The position numbers and the translations under genes are program-made. DNA of 64,000 nucleotides from Haloferax massiliensis (GTDB taxonomy: Archaea; Halobacteriota; Halobacteria; Halobacteriales; Haloferacaceae): positions 330,653-394,652 of the forward strand of contig NZ_CSTE01000003.1 in NCBI RefSeq assembly GCF_001368915.1, in the 5' to 3' direction. Each line of letters opens with the position of its first letter. The stretch's first letter is position 1. Below the pieces are notes generated by a model. The model did not search any database. It had not been told where the DNA came from and saw only the letters and a list, made by a program, of their open reading frames with translations. This document shows positions 24,884-34,465 of this stretch, piece by piece.

Positions 24884-26260
24884 ATGTCGAACTCGGCCGT
24901 CGAGTGGCGCATGCACACAGATGGCGACGAGAACCCCACAGACTGGCTCTCCGTGCCGGAGGACGTTATCCTCGAAGCGTGCGGAAACCCCCCGCTCCCC
25001 GAGTTAGGCGTCATCGAACAGCTCTGGGAGACGGAGCCGATTCCGGAAGCCGAGGTCCCGGAGGCGGCCGCGAGCGCCGTCGCCGCGCTGTCGTTCGCGG
25101 ACGTTCCCGACGGCGGCGAGGTCGCACTCGGGGTCGGGAGCCGCGGTATCGCGAACATACCCGAAATCGTCGCGGGCGTCGTCGACGCCGTCTCCGAGGC
25201 GGGCTACGAGCCGTTCGTCTTCCCCGCGATGGGGAGCCACGGCGGCGCGACCGGCGAGGGACAGCGGGAGATGCTGAACGAACTCGGCGTCACCGAAGCA
25301 CGAATCGGCTGTGAGATTCGGTCCAGCATGGAGGTCGTGGAGGTCGGGCGCACGCCGGACCGCGACGTGCCCGTCGTCGCCGACGCCAACGCGGCGGGCG
25401 CGGACGCCATCGTCCCCATCAACCGCGTCAAGCCCCACACCGACTTCGACGGCGAGGTCGAAAGCGGGCTGTCGAAGATGCTCGTCATCGGCATGGGCAA
25501 ACAGCGCGGCGCGCAGATCGCCCACAAGTGGGCGGTCGACTGGTCGTTCCGGCGGATGATTCCCGAGATAACCGAGCAACTCTTGGACTCGCTTCCCATC
25601 GTGGGCGGCGTCGCCATCGTGGAAGACCAGCACGACGACACCACGCTGGTCGAGGGCGTCCCCCCGTCGGGCTTCCTCGACCGCGAGCGCGAACTGCTCG
25701 AAACCGCGTACGAACTGATGCCGAAGCTCCCGTTCGAGGAGCTCGATTTGGTCGTGTTCGACCGACAGGGCAAGGAGATTAGCGGGCAGGGGATGGACAC
25801 GAACGTCATCGGCCGCCGGCCGTTCTCCATCAACGAGCCCGCCCCCGAGAAGCCGAACGTCAAGCGCATCTACACCCGCGGACTGACCGACAAGACCCAC
25901 GGCAACGCGATGGGCGTCGGGTCGGCGGACGTGATTCACGAGGACATCGTCGCCGAGTTGGACGCGGGGACGACGCTCATCAACGCGCTCACCGCGAGCA
26001 CCATCCGCGGCGTGAAGCTCCCGCCCGTCGTCGAGACCGACCGCGCGGGCGTGGTCGCGGCGCTGTCGACCATCGGCGTCGTCGACCTCGACACGGTCCG
26101 GGTCGTCCGCGCGGCCGACACCATGCACCTCCACCGGCTGTACGCCTCGCCGGCGCTGGTCGAGGAGGCCCGCGACCGCGACGACCTGCGCGTGGTCGAG
26201 GAGCCCTCGGCGATTGCGTTCGAAGACGGCCAGTTCGCCGCGCCGTCGCTCCGGGACTGA
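24884..26260 (+). CDS. LarA-like (lactate racemase superfamily) protein
   Basis: A 458-residue protein resembling the nickel-pincer racemase LarA family. The conserved stretches are G-S-H-G-G-A-T-G-E-G-Q near 117, N-R-V-K-P-H-T-D-F near 180 and, 13 residues after that histidine, G-L-S-K-M-L. In LarA a histidine and a covalently modified lysine lie 10 residues apart, so spacing differs slightly. LarA homologues epimerise various 2-hydroxyacids, including sugar acids, which would suit a uronate/aldonate pathway. No larB, larC or larE was seen nearby. The internal ATG at 24911 is a plausible alternative start. Assignment to LarA proper is moderate. Confidence 0.62.
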   Translation: MSNSAVEWRMHTDGDENPTDWLSVPEDVILEACGNPPLPELGVIEQLWETEPIPEAEVPEAAASAVAALSFADVPDGGEVALGVGSRGIANIPEIVAGVVDAVSEAGYEPFVFPAMGSHGGATGEGQREMLNELGVTEARIGCEIRSSMEVVEVGRTPDRDVPVVADANAAGADAIVPINRVKPHTDFDGEVESGLSKMLVIGMGKQRGAQIAHKWAVDWSFRRMIPEITEQLLDSLPIVGGVAIVEDQHDDTTLVEGVPPSGFLDRERELLETAYELMPKLPFEELDLVVFDRQGKEISGQGMDTNVIGRRPFSINEPAPEKPNVKRIYTRGLTDKTHGNAMGVGSADVIHEDIVAELDAGTTLINALTASTIRGVKLPPVVETDRAGVVAALSTIGVVDLDTVRVVRAADTMHLHRLYASPALVEEARDRDDLRVVEEPSAIAFEDGQFAAPSLRD

Positions 26261-26274
26261 AGCGCGGAAGCGTC

Positions 26275-26286
26275 TTTTTCGAAAAA
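26275..26286. terminator. Bidirectional oligo-T terminator
   Basis: TTTTTCGAAAAA in the 46-base gap between the convergent LarA-like and GH28 genes. It gives a T-run to transcripts arriving from either side, the usual archaeal termination signal. Confidence 0.7.
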
Positions 26287-26306
26287 TCGAGTGCGTCGGG
26301 CGTCGC

Positions 26307-27845
26307 CTACCGCTCGACCGGTTCCGGCTGCACCGGGACGACGGCTTCGGCCATGTCGCCGTAGTTGCCGGCGAGGAGCACCGAAGACTCGCCGTCGCCC
26401 TCGTCGCGGACGTGAGCGAACGGTTCGCCGTCCTCGGGGGCGACGCAGCCGCCGATTCGGAGGTGTTCGACGCCGTCCGCCTCGACTGCCGGCCCCTCGT
26501 CGGACTGGGCTTCGAAGCCGTCGAGAACCACGGTCGAACTCGCTTCCGCGGTCAGCGGGGTTCCGCCCCCGTCGGGGACCGTCACGCGAACGTCGTTGAA
26601 CGAGACGCTGCCGAGCGACTTACAGAAGACGCCGTGTCGCTGGTCGTAGCCCTTCGCCATCGCCGGCGAGAGGTCCGAGGCGTCGAACGGGCGGGTCGCG
26701 TCGATGTCCACGTCGGTAAAGGAGATGCTCTCGAAGCGCCGTTCGGGAAGGCCCGCGAGGAACGCCGCCGACTCGACCTCCTCGGCGGTGATGTGGTGGA
26801 AGTCGACGTTGCGGACGTTCGGCGTCGCCTCGGTGACGGGCTCGGGGTCGCTGTCGATGTCCGTCTGGTAGTAGCCGTTGATGACGAACGGGCAGGCGAC
26901 GCGGCGCATGACGATGGTGTCGAACCGGAGGTCCTCGACCGTCCCGCCGCGGCCGCGCTTGGACTTGATGCGGATGCCGCGGTCGGTGTCGGTGAAGGTG
27001 CAGTTCGTGACGGTGACGTGTCGCACGTCGCCGGCCGTCTCGCTCCCGATGACGACGCCGCCGTGGCCGTGTTCGACCGTGCAGTTCGTCACGACGACGT
27101 TCTCGGTCGGGCGACCGACCTCGCGGCCCTCCTCGTCCTTGCCGGACTTCAGGCAGATGGCGTCGTCGCCGGCGTCGATGTGGGTGTCGCTGACCCTGAC
27201 GAACCGCGAGGAGTCGATGTCGATGCCGTCGCCGTTCGGGGCGTCCGGCGGGTTCTGAATCGATACGTCGTGAATCGTCACGTCCTCGGAGTAGACGACG
27301 TGCGTGTTCCAAAACGGGGAGTTCCGAAGCGTCACGCCGGAGACGGTCACGTTCTCACAGCCGTCTATCTGGAGCAGCGGCGGGCGCACCGTGAACGTGC
27401 TCACCTCGTCCTGCTGGTTGCCGCGCCGAATCTCTTCGAGTCGCTCGGCGAGTTCGGAGGGGTACTGTTCGGGCGGTAACGACACGAACTCCCACCAGTA
27501 GGAGCCGCCGCCGTCGATGACGCCCTCGCCGGTGATGGTGACGTTGGAGGCGTCGGCCACGTGGAGACACGGGTGGAAGCCGTCTTGGTCCCACCCCTCC
27601 CATCGGCTCTCGACCGTCGGGAACTCGGTGAAGTCCTCGACGAACCGGAGTTCCGCGCCGTTCGCCAGCCTGAGAGTCGTGTCGTCGCCGACGCGGAGCG
27701 GGGCGCTTCGGTACGTCCCCGGCGGGAGATACACCTCGCCGCCCTCGCCGGCGCAGTCGTCGAGCGCCGCCTGAATCGCCGCCGTGTCGAGCGAATCGTC
27801 GTCGTCGGTACCGTAGTCACGCACGTTCCGCTGTTCGAGAGTCAC
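26307..27845 (-). CDS. Polygalacturonase, glycoside hydrolase family 28
   Basis: A 512-residue GH28 right-handed beta-helix enzyme that hydrolyses alpha-1,4-galacturonide (or rhamnogalacturonan) bonds by inversion. The catalytic motifs are in order: N-G-D-G-I-D at 204-209, G-D-D-A at 226-229, G-H-G-G at 260-263 and R-I-K at 292-294. The N-terminal pectate-lyase-3 style segment (A-A-I-Q-A-A-L-D-D-C-A-G-E-G-G) is typical of bacterial exo-acting forms. No signal peptide is present, so it should act in the cytoplasm on imported oligosaccharides. It lies 95 bases downstream of the esterase gene on the same strand. Confidence 0.92.
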   Translation of the reverse strand: MTLEQRNVRDYGTDDDDSLDTAAIQAALDDCAGEGGEVYLPPGTYRSAPLRVGDDTTLRLANGAELRFVEDFTEFPTVESRWEGWDQDGFHPCLHVADASNVTITGEGVIDGGGSYWWEFVSLPPEQYPSELAERLEEIRRGNQQDEVSTFTVRPPLLQIDGCENVTVSGVTLRNSPFWNTHVVYSEDVTIHDVSIQNPPDAPNGDGIDIDSSRFVRVSDTHIDAGDDAICLKSGKDEEGREVGRPTENVVVTNCTVEHGHGGVVIGSETAGDVRHVTVTNCTFTDTDRGIRIKSKRGRGGTVEDLRFDTIVMRRVACPFVINGYYQTDIDSDPEPVTEATPNVRNVDFHHITAEEVESAAFLAGLPERRFESISFTDVDIDATRPFDASDLSPAMAKGYDQRHGVFCKSLGSVSFNDVRVTVPDGGGTPLTAEASSTVVLDGFEAQSDEGPAVEADGVEHLRIGGCVAPEDGEPFAHVRDEGDGESSVLLAGNYGDMAEAVVPVQPEPVER

Positions 27846-27940
27846 GCCTCAAGCATCCGCGAGCGAATTGATAAACGTTGTGCCGGGGTAACACGACGCA
27901 GCACGGCCTGTCCCCGTGGGGAGGGGTACGGCGAGTCGGC

Positions 27941-29005
27941 TCAGAGTCGGTCGCGCAGGAAGGGCCACGCGCCGGCCTCGAAGAAGCGGTGGCCGCCGTC
28001 GCCGACGAACAGGCTACATTCGCCTGCCGCGTCCGCGGCGCAGTACCGCCCGCGAATGCGGTCGAACGCCCGTCTCGCCCCGGCTATCGGGAAGATGGGG
28101 TCGGCGTCGCCCGCGACGACGCGGAGCGGCCGCGGGGCGACGAGACCGGCGACGTCCCACACCTCGCCGAGGCGTCGGAGACCGGGGACGTAGTTGCACA
28201 GACAGTGGTCGATGGGGACGATAGAGTCCTCGAACGGGCAGACCGACGCGCAGGCGACGACGGCCCCGACTCGCTCATCGAGCGCGCCCGCGAGGAGCGC
28301 GACGGTCCCGCCGCCGGAGTGGCCGCAGACGGCCAGTCGGTCCGCGTCGAGGTCGGGACGGTCCGCGACGAAGTCGACCAGGCGGCCCACGTCCCAGACG
28401 CGCTCGCCGACGAGCGACCGGCCGACGAGTTGGGCGCGCTTCTGCCAGTACGCACACGCGCTGACGGCGTCGGACGCGTTCGGTTCGTCGGCCGCGTCGG
28501 GACGTAGTTCGCCGAAGGCGCGCATGTCGGGAGCGACGACGGCGAAGCCACGGCGGACCGCCTGCCGCGCGATGTCCCGTCGGTCGTCGGCGATGTGACG
28601 GCGGGCCGCCTCGTCGTCGGCGACGCCGGCGGCGAGGTCTTTGCCGTGTTCGGAGTGGCCGTGCAGCGCGACGACGACGGGATACGGCGGGTCCACCGAG
28701 TCGGGGACGAGCAGGTAGAACGGGACGCGGAACCCCCGTTCCGTGCGGACGCTCCACGTCTGTCGCTGGTACCGCCGGCGTTGAACCGTCGCTCCCGGGC
28801 GCTCCCGTCGCCTCGGGTCGATGTCCTCGACGGTGCGGTCACGCATCGTCGGAAACCCGAGCACGTCGCGCAGTTCGCCGCGGAACGACGCCTGCCACGC
28901 CGCGAACGCCCGGCCGGGTTCGCCCGCAGACGCGGCCGAACTGTCGCCGCTGTCGCTCGCTCGGAGGACGCCGTCGAACCAGTCGTCGTAGTCGAAGCCA
29001 GTCAT
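27941..29005 (-). CDS. Alpha/beta-hydrolase, probable sugar acylesterase
   Basis: A 354-residue serine hydrolase of the acetyl-xylan-esterase/dienelactone-hydrolase-like group. The nucleophile elbow is G-H-S-G-G-G (near 223), followed by A-P-R-P-L-R-V-V-A-G-D-A-D-P with the acid and H339 in G-D-G-G-H-R-F. It has no signal peptide. Next to the cytoplasmic GH28 it probably removes acetyl or methyl groups from imported pectic oligosaccharides; that is inferred from position. I chose the ATG at 29005 over 29038. A box B lies 67-83 nt upstream. Confidence 0.82.
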   Translation of the reverse strand: MTGFDYDDWFDGVLRASDSGDSSAASAGEPGRAFAAWQASFRGELRDVLGFPTMRDRTVEDIDPRRRERPGATVQRRRYQRQTWSVRTERGFRVPFYLLVPDSVDPPYPVVVALHGHSEHGKDLAAGVADDEAARRHIADDRRDIARQAVRRGFAVVAPDMRAFGELRPDAADEPNASDAVSACAYWQKRAQLVGRSLVGERVWDVGRLVDFVADRPDLDADRLAVCGHSGGGTVALLAGALDERVGAVVACASVCPFEDSIVPIDHCLCNYVPGLRRLGEVWDVAGLVAPRPLRVVAGDADPIFPIAGARRAFDRIRGRYCAADAAGECSLFVGDGGHRFFEAGAWPFLRDRL

Positions 29006-29071
29006 TCGGTGTCGGTCCGACGAACGCGACGGGGTCACAAGTGCGTGTCGACGCCGCGAATTAGCGGAGTC

Positions 29072-29088
29072 GTTCCCCGTGTGCGAAC
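29072..29088. promoter_or_regulatory. Box B palindrome (copy 5)
   Basis: GTTCCCCGTGTGCGAAC. Outer GTTC/GAAC arms are perfect. It differs from the copy at 29338 by one base and lies upstream of the esterase start. Confidence 0.66.
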
Positions 29089-29337
29089 GCGAGGGCGATT
29101 TCGGAAAACGGTCGTCTGAGACACTCTTTCGTCCGACTTCAGCAAGCGCCCGCGTCAGTCGAGTCGCCCTGAAACCGAGTGAGTGAGTATTACGCTTGTA
29201 GCGGCGTCACGGTGGGAGACATTTCGCTGTTCTCCCCATATTCGGCGCACAAAGGCCACGAAACGGGATATTCACTCGTACGAGACACTGACCGAAGTCC
29301 GGTTCGGTGCGAACGTTCAGACGTCGGCTGTGGGTGA

Positions 29338-29354
29338 GTTCCCCCTGTGCGAAC
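29338..29354. promoter_or_regulatory. Box B palindrome (copy 6)
   Basis: GTTCCCCCTGTGCGAAC, 266 bases from copy 5 and identical to it at 16 of 17 positions. Confidence 0.66.
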
Positions 29355-29503
29355 AGAAACGGCCGTCTCGGAGGCGATTGTGGCGCGGAAATCGAGAGAC
29401 TGCGGCGTGTTCGGGGTCGAAAATGGCATCGTACTACGAAGAACGGAGGTGATGCGAGTCGAGGGCGGCGGCGAGAACGAAAACGGGGCGGACCGACGGC
29501 CGG

Positions 29504-29746
29504 TCAGTCGAGGGCGTCACTCAGGTAGCCACAGCGCCAGAAGACGACGCCGACGGTCAGGAGGAGTACGCCGGCGAGAGCGAAGTCCATCATGAGGACG
29601 ACGTACGACGCCGTCCCGCGTTCGATGCCCGTCATCGCGAGGAGGCCGAGCACGACGATAAGCAGGGTGAACGAGAGCACGCTCGTCCAGAGCATCTTCT
29701 TTCGGCAGATCCAACATTTGAAGTACGACCGTTCTGAGGTTCCCAT
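29504..29746 (-). CDS. Small two-helix membrane protein
   Basis: An 80-residue protein with two hydrophobic helices (about 19-40 and 48-70). A C-W-I-C pair follows the N-terminus and a further Cys lies near the C-terminus, so a metal or redox site is possible. No family was recognised. It is transcribed away from the oligosaccharide transporter, with 157 bases between the two starts. Confidence 0.6.
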   Translation of the reverse strand: MGTSERSYFKCWICRKKMLWTSVLSFTLLIVVLGLLAMTGIERGTASYVVLMMDFALAGVLLLTVGVVFWRCGYLSDALD

Positions 29747-29903
29747 TACCGGCGGTTTCGGGAAACGCGATAATAGTCCTTTGGGGCCACCGTCCTTCGG
29801 TTCGGCCGCCGCAGGTCCCGGGAGCGGCCGCGCTACCGTGTCGTGTCATTATACAATCAGCATTATCGATGGATGTATATAGAATAGTCATAATGGGTAG
29901 TGT

Positions 29904-32000
29904 GTGATGGATTCGCAAAGCAGCGCTGAGTCCGACAAGTGGATCAGCGACGGAGAATGGGAAGACGTGTCGTCGCAGACGCGGCGTCGTCTGCTTCGAA
30001 ACGCGTTCGGTGCCACGGCCGGCGCCGCCGCGCTGGCTGGGTGTAGTCAGGGCGGAGACGAGGACACGCCGACGCCCCTCGAAAACGAGGGCGGCGGCGG
30101 CGGAAGCACGACGACCGACGGCGAGTCGAGCGGCCAGTCGTCGGGGACGACACTCAACCACATCATCTCGCTCGCGCCGACGAACGCCCGGTTCAACCCC
30201 TACGGTAACGCCGCGAACTTCTCGTTCCGGTGGTACTGGGCGATGTTCGACCAGTTGGCAGTCCACGACAAGGTGTCGAACAAGACGAAGGGGATGGTCG
30301 TCAAGGACTGGGAGTACGCCGACAACGGACAGGTCACGTGGAACATCCGCGACACCTACACGTGGCACAACGGCGACGACCTGACGGCGGAGGACGTGAC
30401 GACGCAGCTCAAAATCGGTCAGCTGATGCAGACCGTCCACAAGGGCTACGGCGCACAGCCCCTGTACGAGAACGTAGAGCAGACCGGGAAGTACGAACTC
30501 ACCTTCGACCTCGTCGAGCCCGGCATCAGCCGGGAGATATTCGAGTTCGGTCACATGAAGCGCCGGGCGTGGCTCTGGGCGCACCGAGACATCTGGGGAC
30601 AGTACGCCGAGATGTTCGACGACGCCACCACCGAATCGGAGCGGACCTCCGCCCAGCAGGAGATGATGCAGGCGATTCAGCAGGACGTCTGGGACAACGC
30701 GAACGTGCCGGGGAACTCCGTCTGGGAGTTCGTCAGCGGAGAGGAGAACGTCGCGCACTTCGAGCCCTACGACGACTACGTCAGCCCGTTCAGCGACGCC
30801 GAGTGGTCGAGCGGCGAAATCACGGGCGACATGATAGACTACAACCTCGATTGGCACCGCTACCCGAACCAACAACAGCGGACCAAGGCGATGCAGGAGG
30901 GCGTCATCGACGTGAGCTACCCGCCGGAGTCGCAGTCCGCCCGAGACCAACTCAAAGAAAACGGCTGGGGGCCGGCCGACAGCCTCTCCGAGGACCAGAT
31001 CACGCCGCAGATGCGCAGCGGGGCGATGGGCGTCCTGCTCAACTGTCAGAGCGACATCACCGGCGACCCGCGCGTTCGGAAGGCGATTCACCACATCGTC
31101 CCCCGGAAGCCGCTCGTCGAGTGGGTTCCTGACTACGGCACTTACTGGGTCGAAGACCGCATTCCGTCCGGCATCGGGCAGGACAAGGAAGTGCCGTGGT
31201 TCGGCGGGAACTCCAACTGGCCGAGCGGGGACCTCGCGAGTCTCGAACGGTACGCACACACGGAGAGCGACGTGGACGAACAGCGAGCGACCGAACTCCT
31301 CGAAGCCGCCGGCTTCACGAAGCCGGGCAACCGCTGGAAGGACCCCAACGGCGAGAACGTCACCCTTCGGTTCTACACGGCGACCTCCGACGAGGAGCCG
31401 ATGGCCCTGCGGTTCGCCCAAATCGCGAAGACCTACCTGGACGACTTCGGCCTCCAGACCGAAGTGACCGCACAGGAGGCGACCATCCGCGCGGGGAAGA
31501 CGCTGGAGTCAGGCGACTGGGAGCTGCTGTTCGACAACTGGGGCGGGGCGAAGTCCGGTCCGCCGTTCCTCGGCTTCTCGAACTCGTTCAGAGTTCAGGA
31601 GTCGCTGTCCGGACAGCCGCTTCCGACCAACGACAACTGGGCGATGGACCGCGTGGTCGAGGTGCCGTACCCCATCGGCGACCCGAGCGGCGACCTCCAA
31701 GAGGTCGACGTCATCGACAAGCTCAACGAGCTTCGGACGCAGATGTCGGACGAAGAGCGCAGACAGAAAGTCGCCGAAGTCTCGTGGATATTCAACCAGT
31801 CCCTACCGATGATGCTCATCAACGAGGAGGGCGGCACCGGCGGCTACTGGTTGAATCACGACAACTGGGAGACGAAGCCGCCGAACAACAACCGGAACCC
31901 CGCGTACCGCTACGAAATCGTCGAGATCGGCCAGTACTCGTACTGTCAGTACATGGCCAAGATGGGAACCGAGTACTTCCACTCGGCCGGAGGACAGTAA
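29904..32000 (+). CDS. ABC transporter substrate-binding lipoprotein (Dpp/Opp family 5)
   Basis: A 698-residue family-5 binding protein. A hydrophilic 27-residue extension precedes a twin-arginine signal (T-R-R-R-L-L-R) and lipobox L-A-G-C (Cys near 48). The mature part carries W-E-Y-A-D-N-G-Q-V-T-W-N-I-R and F-T-W-H-N-G-D-D-like segments (here Y-T-W-H-N-G-D-D-L-T-A-E-D-V), diagnostic of the Opp family. In archaea and Thermotogales such proteins often bind oligosaccharides rather than peptides, which fits these neighbours. It heads the transporter group that continues at 32208, 35002 and 36060. A TATA-like TCATTATACAATC precedes it near 29846. Confidence 0.9.
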   Translation: MMDSQSSAESDKWISDGEWEDVSSQTRRRLLRNAFGATAGAAALAGCSQGGDEDTPTPLENEGGGGGSTTTDGESSGQSSGTTLNHIISLAPTNARFNPYGNAANFSFRWYWAMFDQLAVHDKVSNKTKGMVVKDWEYADNGQVTWNIRDTYTWHNGDDLTAEDVTTQLKIGQLMQTVHKGYGAQPLYENVEQTGKYELTFDLVEPGISREIFEFGHMKRRAWLWAHRDIWGQYAEMFDDATTESERTSAQQEMMQAIQQDVWDNANVPGNSVWEFVSGEENVAHFEPYDDYVSPFSDAEWSSGEITGDMIDYNLDWHRYPNQQQRTKAMQEGVIDVSYPPESQSARDQLKENGWGPADSLSEDQITPQMRSGAMGVLLNCQSDITGDPRVRKAIHHIVPRKPLVEWVPDYGTYWVEDRIPSGIGQDKEVPWFGGNSNWPSGDLASLERYAHTESDVDEQRATELLEAAGFTKPGNRWKDPNGENVTLRFYTATSDEEPMALRFAQIAKTYLDDFGLQTEVTAQEATIRAGKTLESGDWELLFDNWGGAKSGPPFLGFSNSFRVQESLSGQPLPTNDNWAMDRVVEVPYPIGDPSGDLQEVDVIDKLNELRTQMSDEERRQKVAEVSWIFNQSLPMMLINEEGGTGGYWLNHDNWETKPPNNNRNPAYRYEIVEIGQYSYCQYMAKMGTEYFHSAGGQ

Positions 32001-32207
32001 GCGCCGAGAGCGCCGCCCTCTGAACCAGAACCCGTCGTCTCACCGAGTCAGTCAGAACGTATCAGCCATGCGGTGAACTCCTCGTCCGGAGGCCGAGATA
32101 CTCGCCTCCGGGCGCGACGACGGCGAGGTCGGTTCGGTCGAGTGCGGTCGAAAGTAGCCCTATTCATAATGATTAAGTGCGCTCATGAGAGCTAACAACT
32201 AGCAAGG

Positions 32208-34334
32208 ATGGTCGAGAAAAATTACTACGTGCGCCGGATAGCGCAGGCCCTGATAACGGTCTGGGCGGCGATTACGTTCTCGTTCGCGACGGTTCGGCTC
32301 ATACCCGGTGGGCCGATGGACTACATCGCCGCGCAGATCAGACAGCGGTCCGGAGGGGCGGTTTCGACGACCCGCCTCAACCAGATGGTCGAGATGTACT
32401 CGAACGTCAATCCGGACAAGCCGATGCTGCAGGCGTACGTCGAATACATCGTATCGGTCGCACAATTTGACTTCGGACGGTCTATCTTCTACGCGCAGCC
32501 GGTCTGGGACGTGCTCGGACCGGCGATTCCGTGGACGATGTTCGTCTCCCTTTTCGCCCTCGTCATCGGCACCATCATGGTGTTCCTCATCGGCGGCTTC
32601 CTCGCCGTCCACGAGGGCGACAGTTGGGACGTCGTGGGGAGCTACTTCGTCATCTTCTCCGACGCGGTCCCGTACTACATCGTCGGACTCGTGTTGCTGT
32701 TCACGCTCGGGTTCGGCACCGAGTTCTTCCCCAACGGCGGGCGGTACGACAACGCGCTCACGCCCGGCTTCAACGTCGAGTTCATGGCCAGCGTGCTGCG
32801 ACACGCGGCGCTGCCCATCATGTCGTTCGCGCTGACCTCGTGGGGCGGCCTCGAATTCCGGGCGCACTGTACCCGCATCATCGGCGAAGACTACGTCGAC
32901 GTGGCGGAACTCAGGGGACTGCCCGACAGCAGGATTCAATTGCGCTACATCGGCTGGAACTCGATGCTCCCGATGTACACGGGTCTCATGGCCGGTCTCG
33001 CCAGCCTCTTCGGCGGGTCGGTCATCATGGAGCAGATATTCCGCTACCGCGGCATGGGCTTTTACTTCTACGAGGCCACGATGGCGCGGGACTACACGAC
33101 GGTCATGGCGGCGGTCATCCTCTTTACCCTCGTCACCGTTATCGGCCTGCTCATCGCCGACTTCACCTACGGCTTCATCGACCCCCGCGCCGGGCACACC
33201 CAGCGCGAGTCCTACTCGCGGTCGTACCGCGAAACGCTCCAGCGGTTCGTCAACCGCCTGCGGGGCGGCGGCGCGGACGAGACCGAAACCATCGACGACC
33301 GCATCGAAGGGAACCGCATCTCGTCCAGCGGCGCGATGAGCTTCGACGTCGATAGCTCCGACTTCTCGCGCGGCGAGTACATCAGAGAGCGAATCGACCA
33401 GAGCCTCCTGACCCCGTTCCGCATCATCTGGACCTCGCCGCGAGCGCGGGTCGGTGCGATAATCCTCGGCATCTTCGGGTTCCTCGGGCTGTTCGGGCCG
33501 TACATCGTCCGGCCCGTCGAACCGTTCCAGGGAGACATTCTCCTGCAACCGCTGGAGAACATGGCCTACCCGCTCGGCACCGACGACATCGGCCGCGACC
33601 TCCTCGCACAGCAGGTGCTCGCGACCCGTCCGATGCTCATCATGATGCTGTCGGGAGCCATGCTCACGCTGGGACTCGCCATCTTCTTCGGCGTCACGTC
33701 CGGCTACCTCGGCGGCGTCATCGACAAGGTGCTCATGACGGTGACCGACGTGATGATGAACATCCCCGGGCTGGCGCTCGTCATCGTCCTCGCCGTGATT
33801 CTCGAACCGAAGAGTCCGGTGTTCGTCGGGTTCGTGCTGGCAATCGACAACTGGCCACGGTTGGCCCGACAGCTCCGCTCGCAGGTGCTCACCATCCGCG
33901 GTGAGTCCCACGTCGAGGCCTCGCGGGTGCTCGGACTCCCCACGTCGAGCATCCTCTCGAAGAACGTCATGTCCCGGCTCATGCCGATGCTGACGATGGG
34001 AACGGTCGGGTCGATGCGGAACATCCTGATGGAGTCCGTCGGCCTGTACTTCATCGGCGTGCTGCCGTTCACGACGAGCAACTGGGGCGTCATCCTCAAC
34101 GTCGCCCGCACCGGCGGGGCACTGTCGGGGATGGACCGCTTCCACTGGCTGCTCGCGCCGATACTGTTCATCGTCACGATGACGTACGGCCTCCAGCTGT
34201 TCGCGCAGGGGACGGACCGACTGTTCAACCCCCGTCTTCGCGCCCGCCACGCGGCCACCGTCTCGACCGACGACATGGAGGGCGGTCGCGGTGGCTCGGA
34301 GGGCGGCGACGGTGCCGCGTCCGCCGCGGACTGA
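32208..34334 (+). CDS. Fused DppB-DppC ABC permease
   Basis: One 708-residue protein carrying both permeases of an Opp-type transporter. Residues about 1-330 are DppB-like: V-R-R-I-A-Q-A-L-I-T-V-W at the start, an EAA-like loop (V-D-V-A-E-L-R-G-L) and a last helix ending F-I-D-P-R-A. About 330-400 is a charged cytoplasmic linker. About 400-690 is DppC-like: T-S-P-R-A-R-V-G at the start, G-T-D-D-I-G-R-D, and an EAA loop S-H-V-E-A-S-R-V-L-G-L-P. The reading frame is open throughout, with no stop at the junction, so this is a true fusion. The usual arrangement is two separate genes. Confidence 0.88.
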   Translation: MVEKNYYVRRIAQALITVWAAITFSFATVRLIPGGPMDYIAAQIRQRSGGAVSTTRLNQMVEMYSNVNPDKPMLQAYVEYIVSVAQFDFGRSIFYAQPVWDVLGPAIPWTMFVSLFALVIGTIMVFLIGGFLAVHEGDSWDVVGSYFVIFSDAVPYYIVGLVLLFTLGFGTEFFPNGGRYDNALTPGFNVEFMASVLRHAALPIMSFALTSWGGLEFRAHCTRIIGEDYVDVAELRGLPDSRIQLRYIGWNSMLPMYTGLMAGLASLFGGSVIMEQIFRYRGMGFYFYEATMARDYTTVMAAVILFTLVTVIGLLIADFTYGFIDPRAGHTQRESYSRSYRETLQRFVNRLRGGGADETETIDDRIEGNRISSSGAMSFDVDSSDFSRGEYIRERIDQSLLTPFRIIWTSPRARVGAIILGIFGFLGLFGPYIVRPVEPFQGDILLQPLENMAYPLGTDDIGRDLLAQQVLATRPMLIMMLSGAMLTLGLAIFFGVTSGYLGGVIDKVLMTVTDVMMNIPGLALVIVLAVILEPKSPVFVGFVLAIDNWPRLARQLRSQVLTIRGESHVEASRVLGLPTSSILSKNVMSRLMPMLTMGTVGSMRNILMESVGLYFIGVLPFTTSNWGVILNVARTGGALSGMDRFHWLLAPILFIVTMTYGLQLFAQGTDRLFNPRLRARHAATVSTDDMEGGRGGSEGGDGAASAAD

Positions 34335-34369
34335 CTAGCACGACCCGGTCGGTCGGTTTCGCGTCGCTG

Positions 34370-34375
34370 TTTTTT
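34370..34375 (+). terminator. Oligo-T terminator after the fused permease
   Basis: A run of six T's 36 bases after the permease stop, a plausible archaeal terminator. If it functions, the ATPase genes further right need their own promoter. Confidence 0.5.
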
Positions 34376-34465
34376 CCGTTGTCTCGACCCGAGAGCGGCC
34401 GTGCTACGCCGCCCCGGGGAAAAGGTTAACACACGCGCTATCGACCTACCAAACGGACTTCAACT

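Larger units (their letters stand above)
29039..29503. other. Intergenic region with two near-identical box B sites
   Basis: About 465 bases without a gene I can support. It contains box B at 29072-29088 and 29338-29354. Between them lies a weak box A-like stretch starting TTACGCTTGTAG at 29190. The small open frames here have no recognisable features. Confidence 0.5.
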
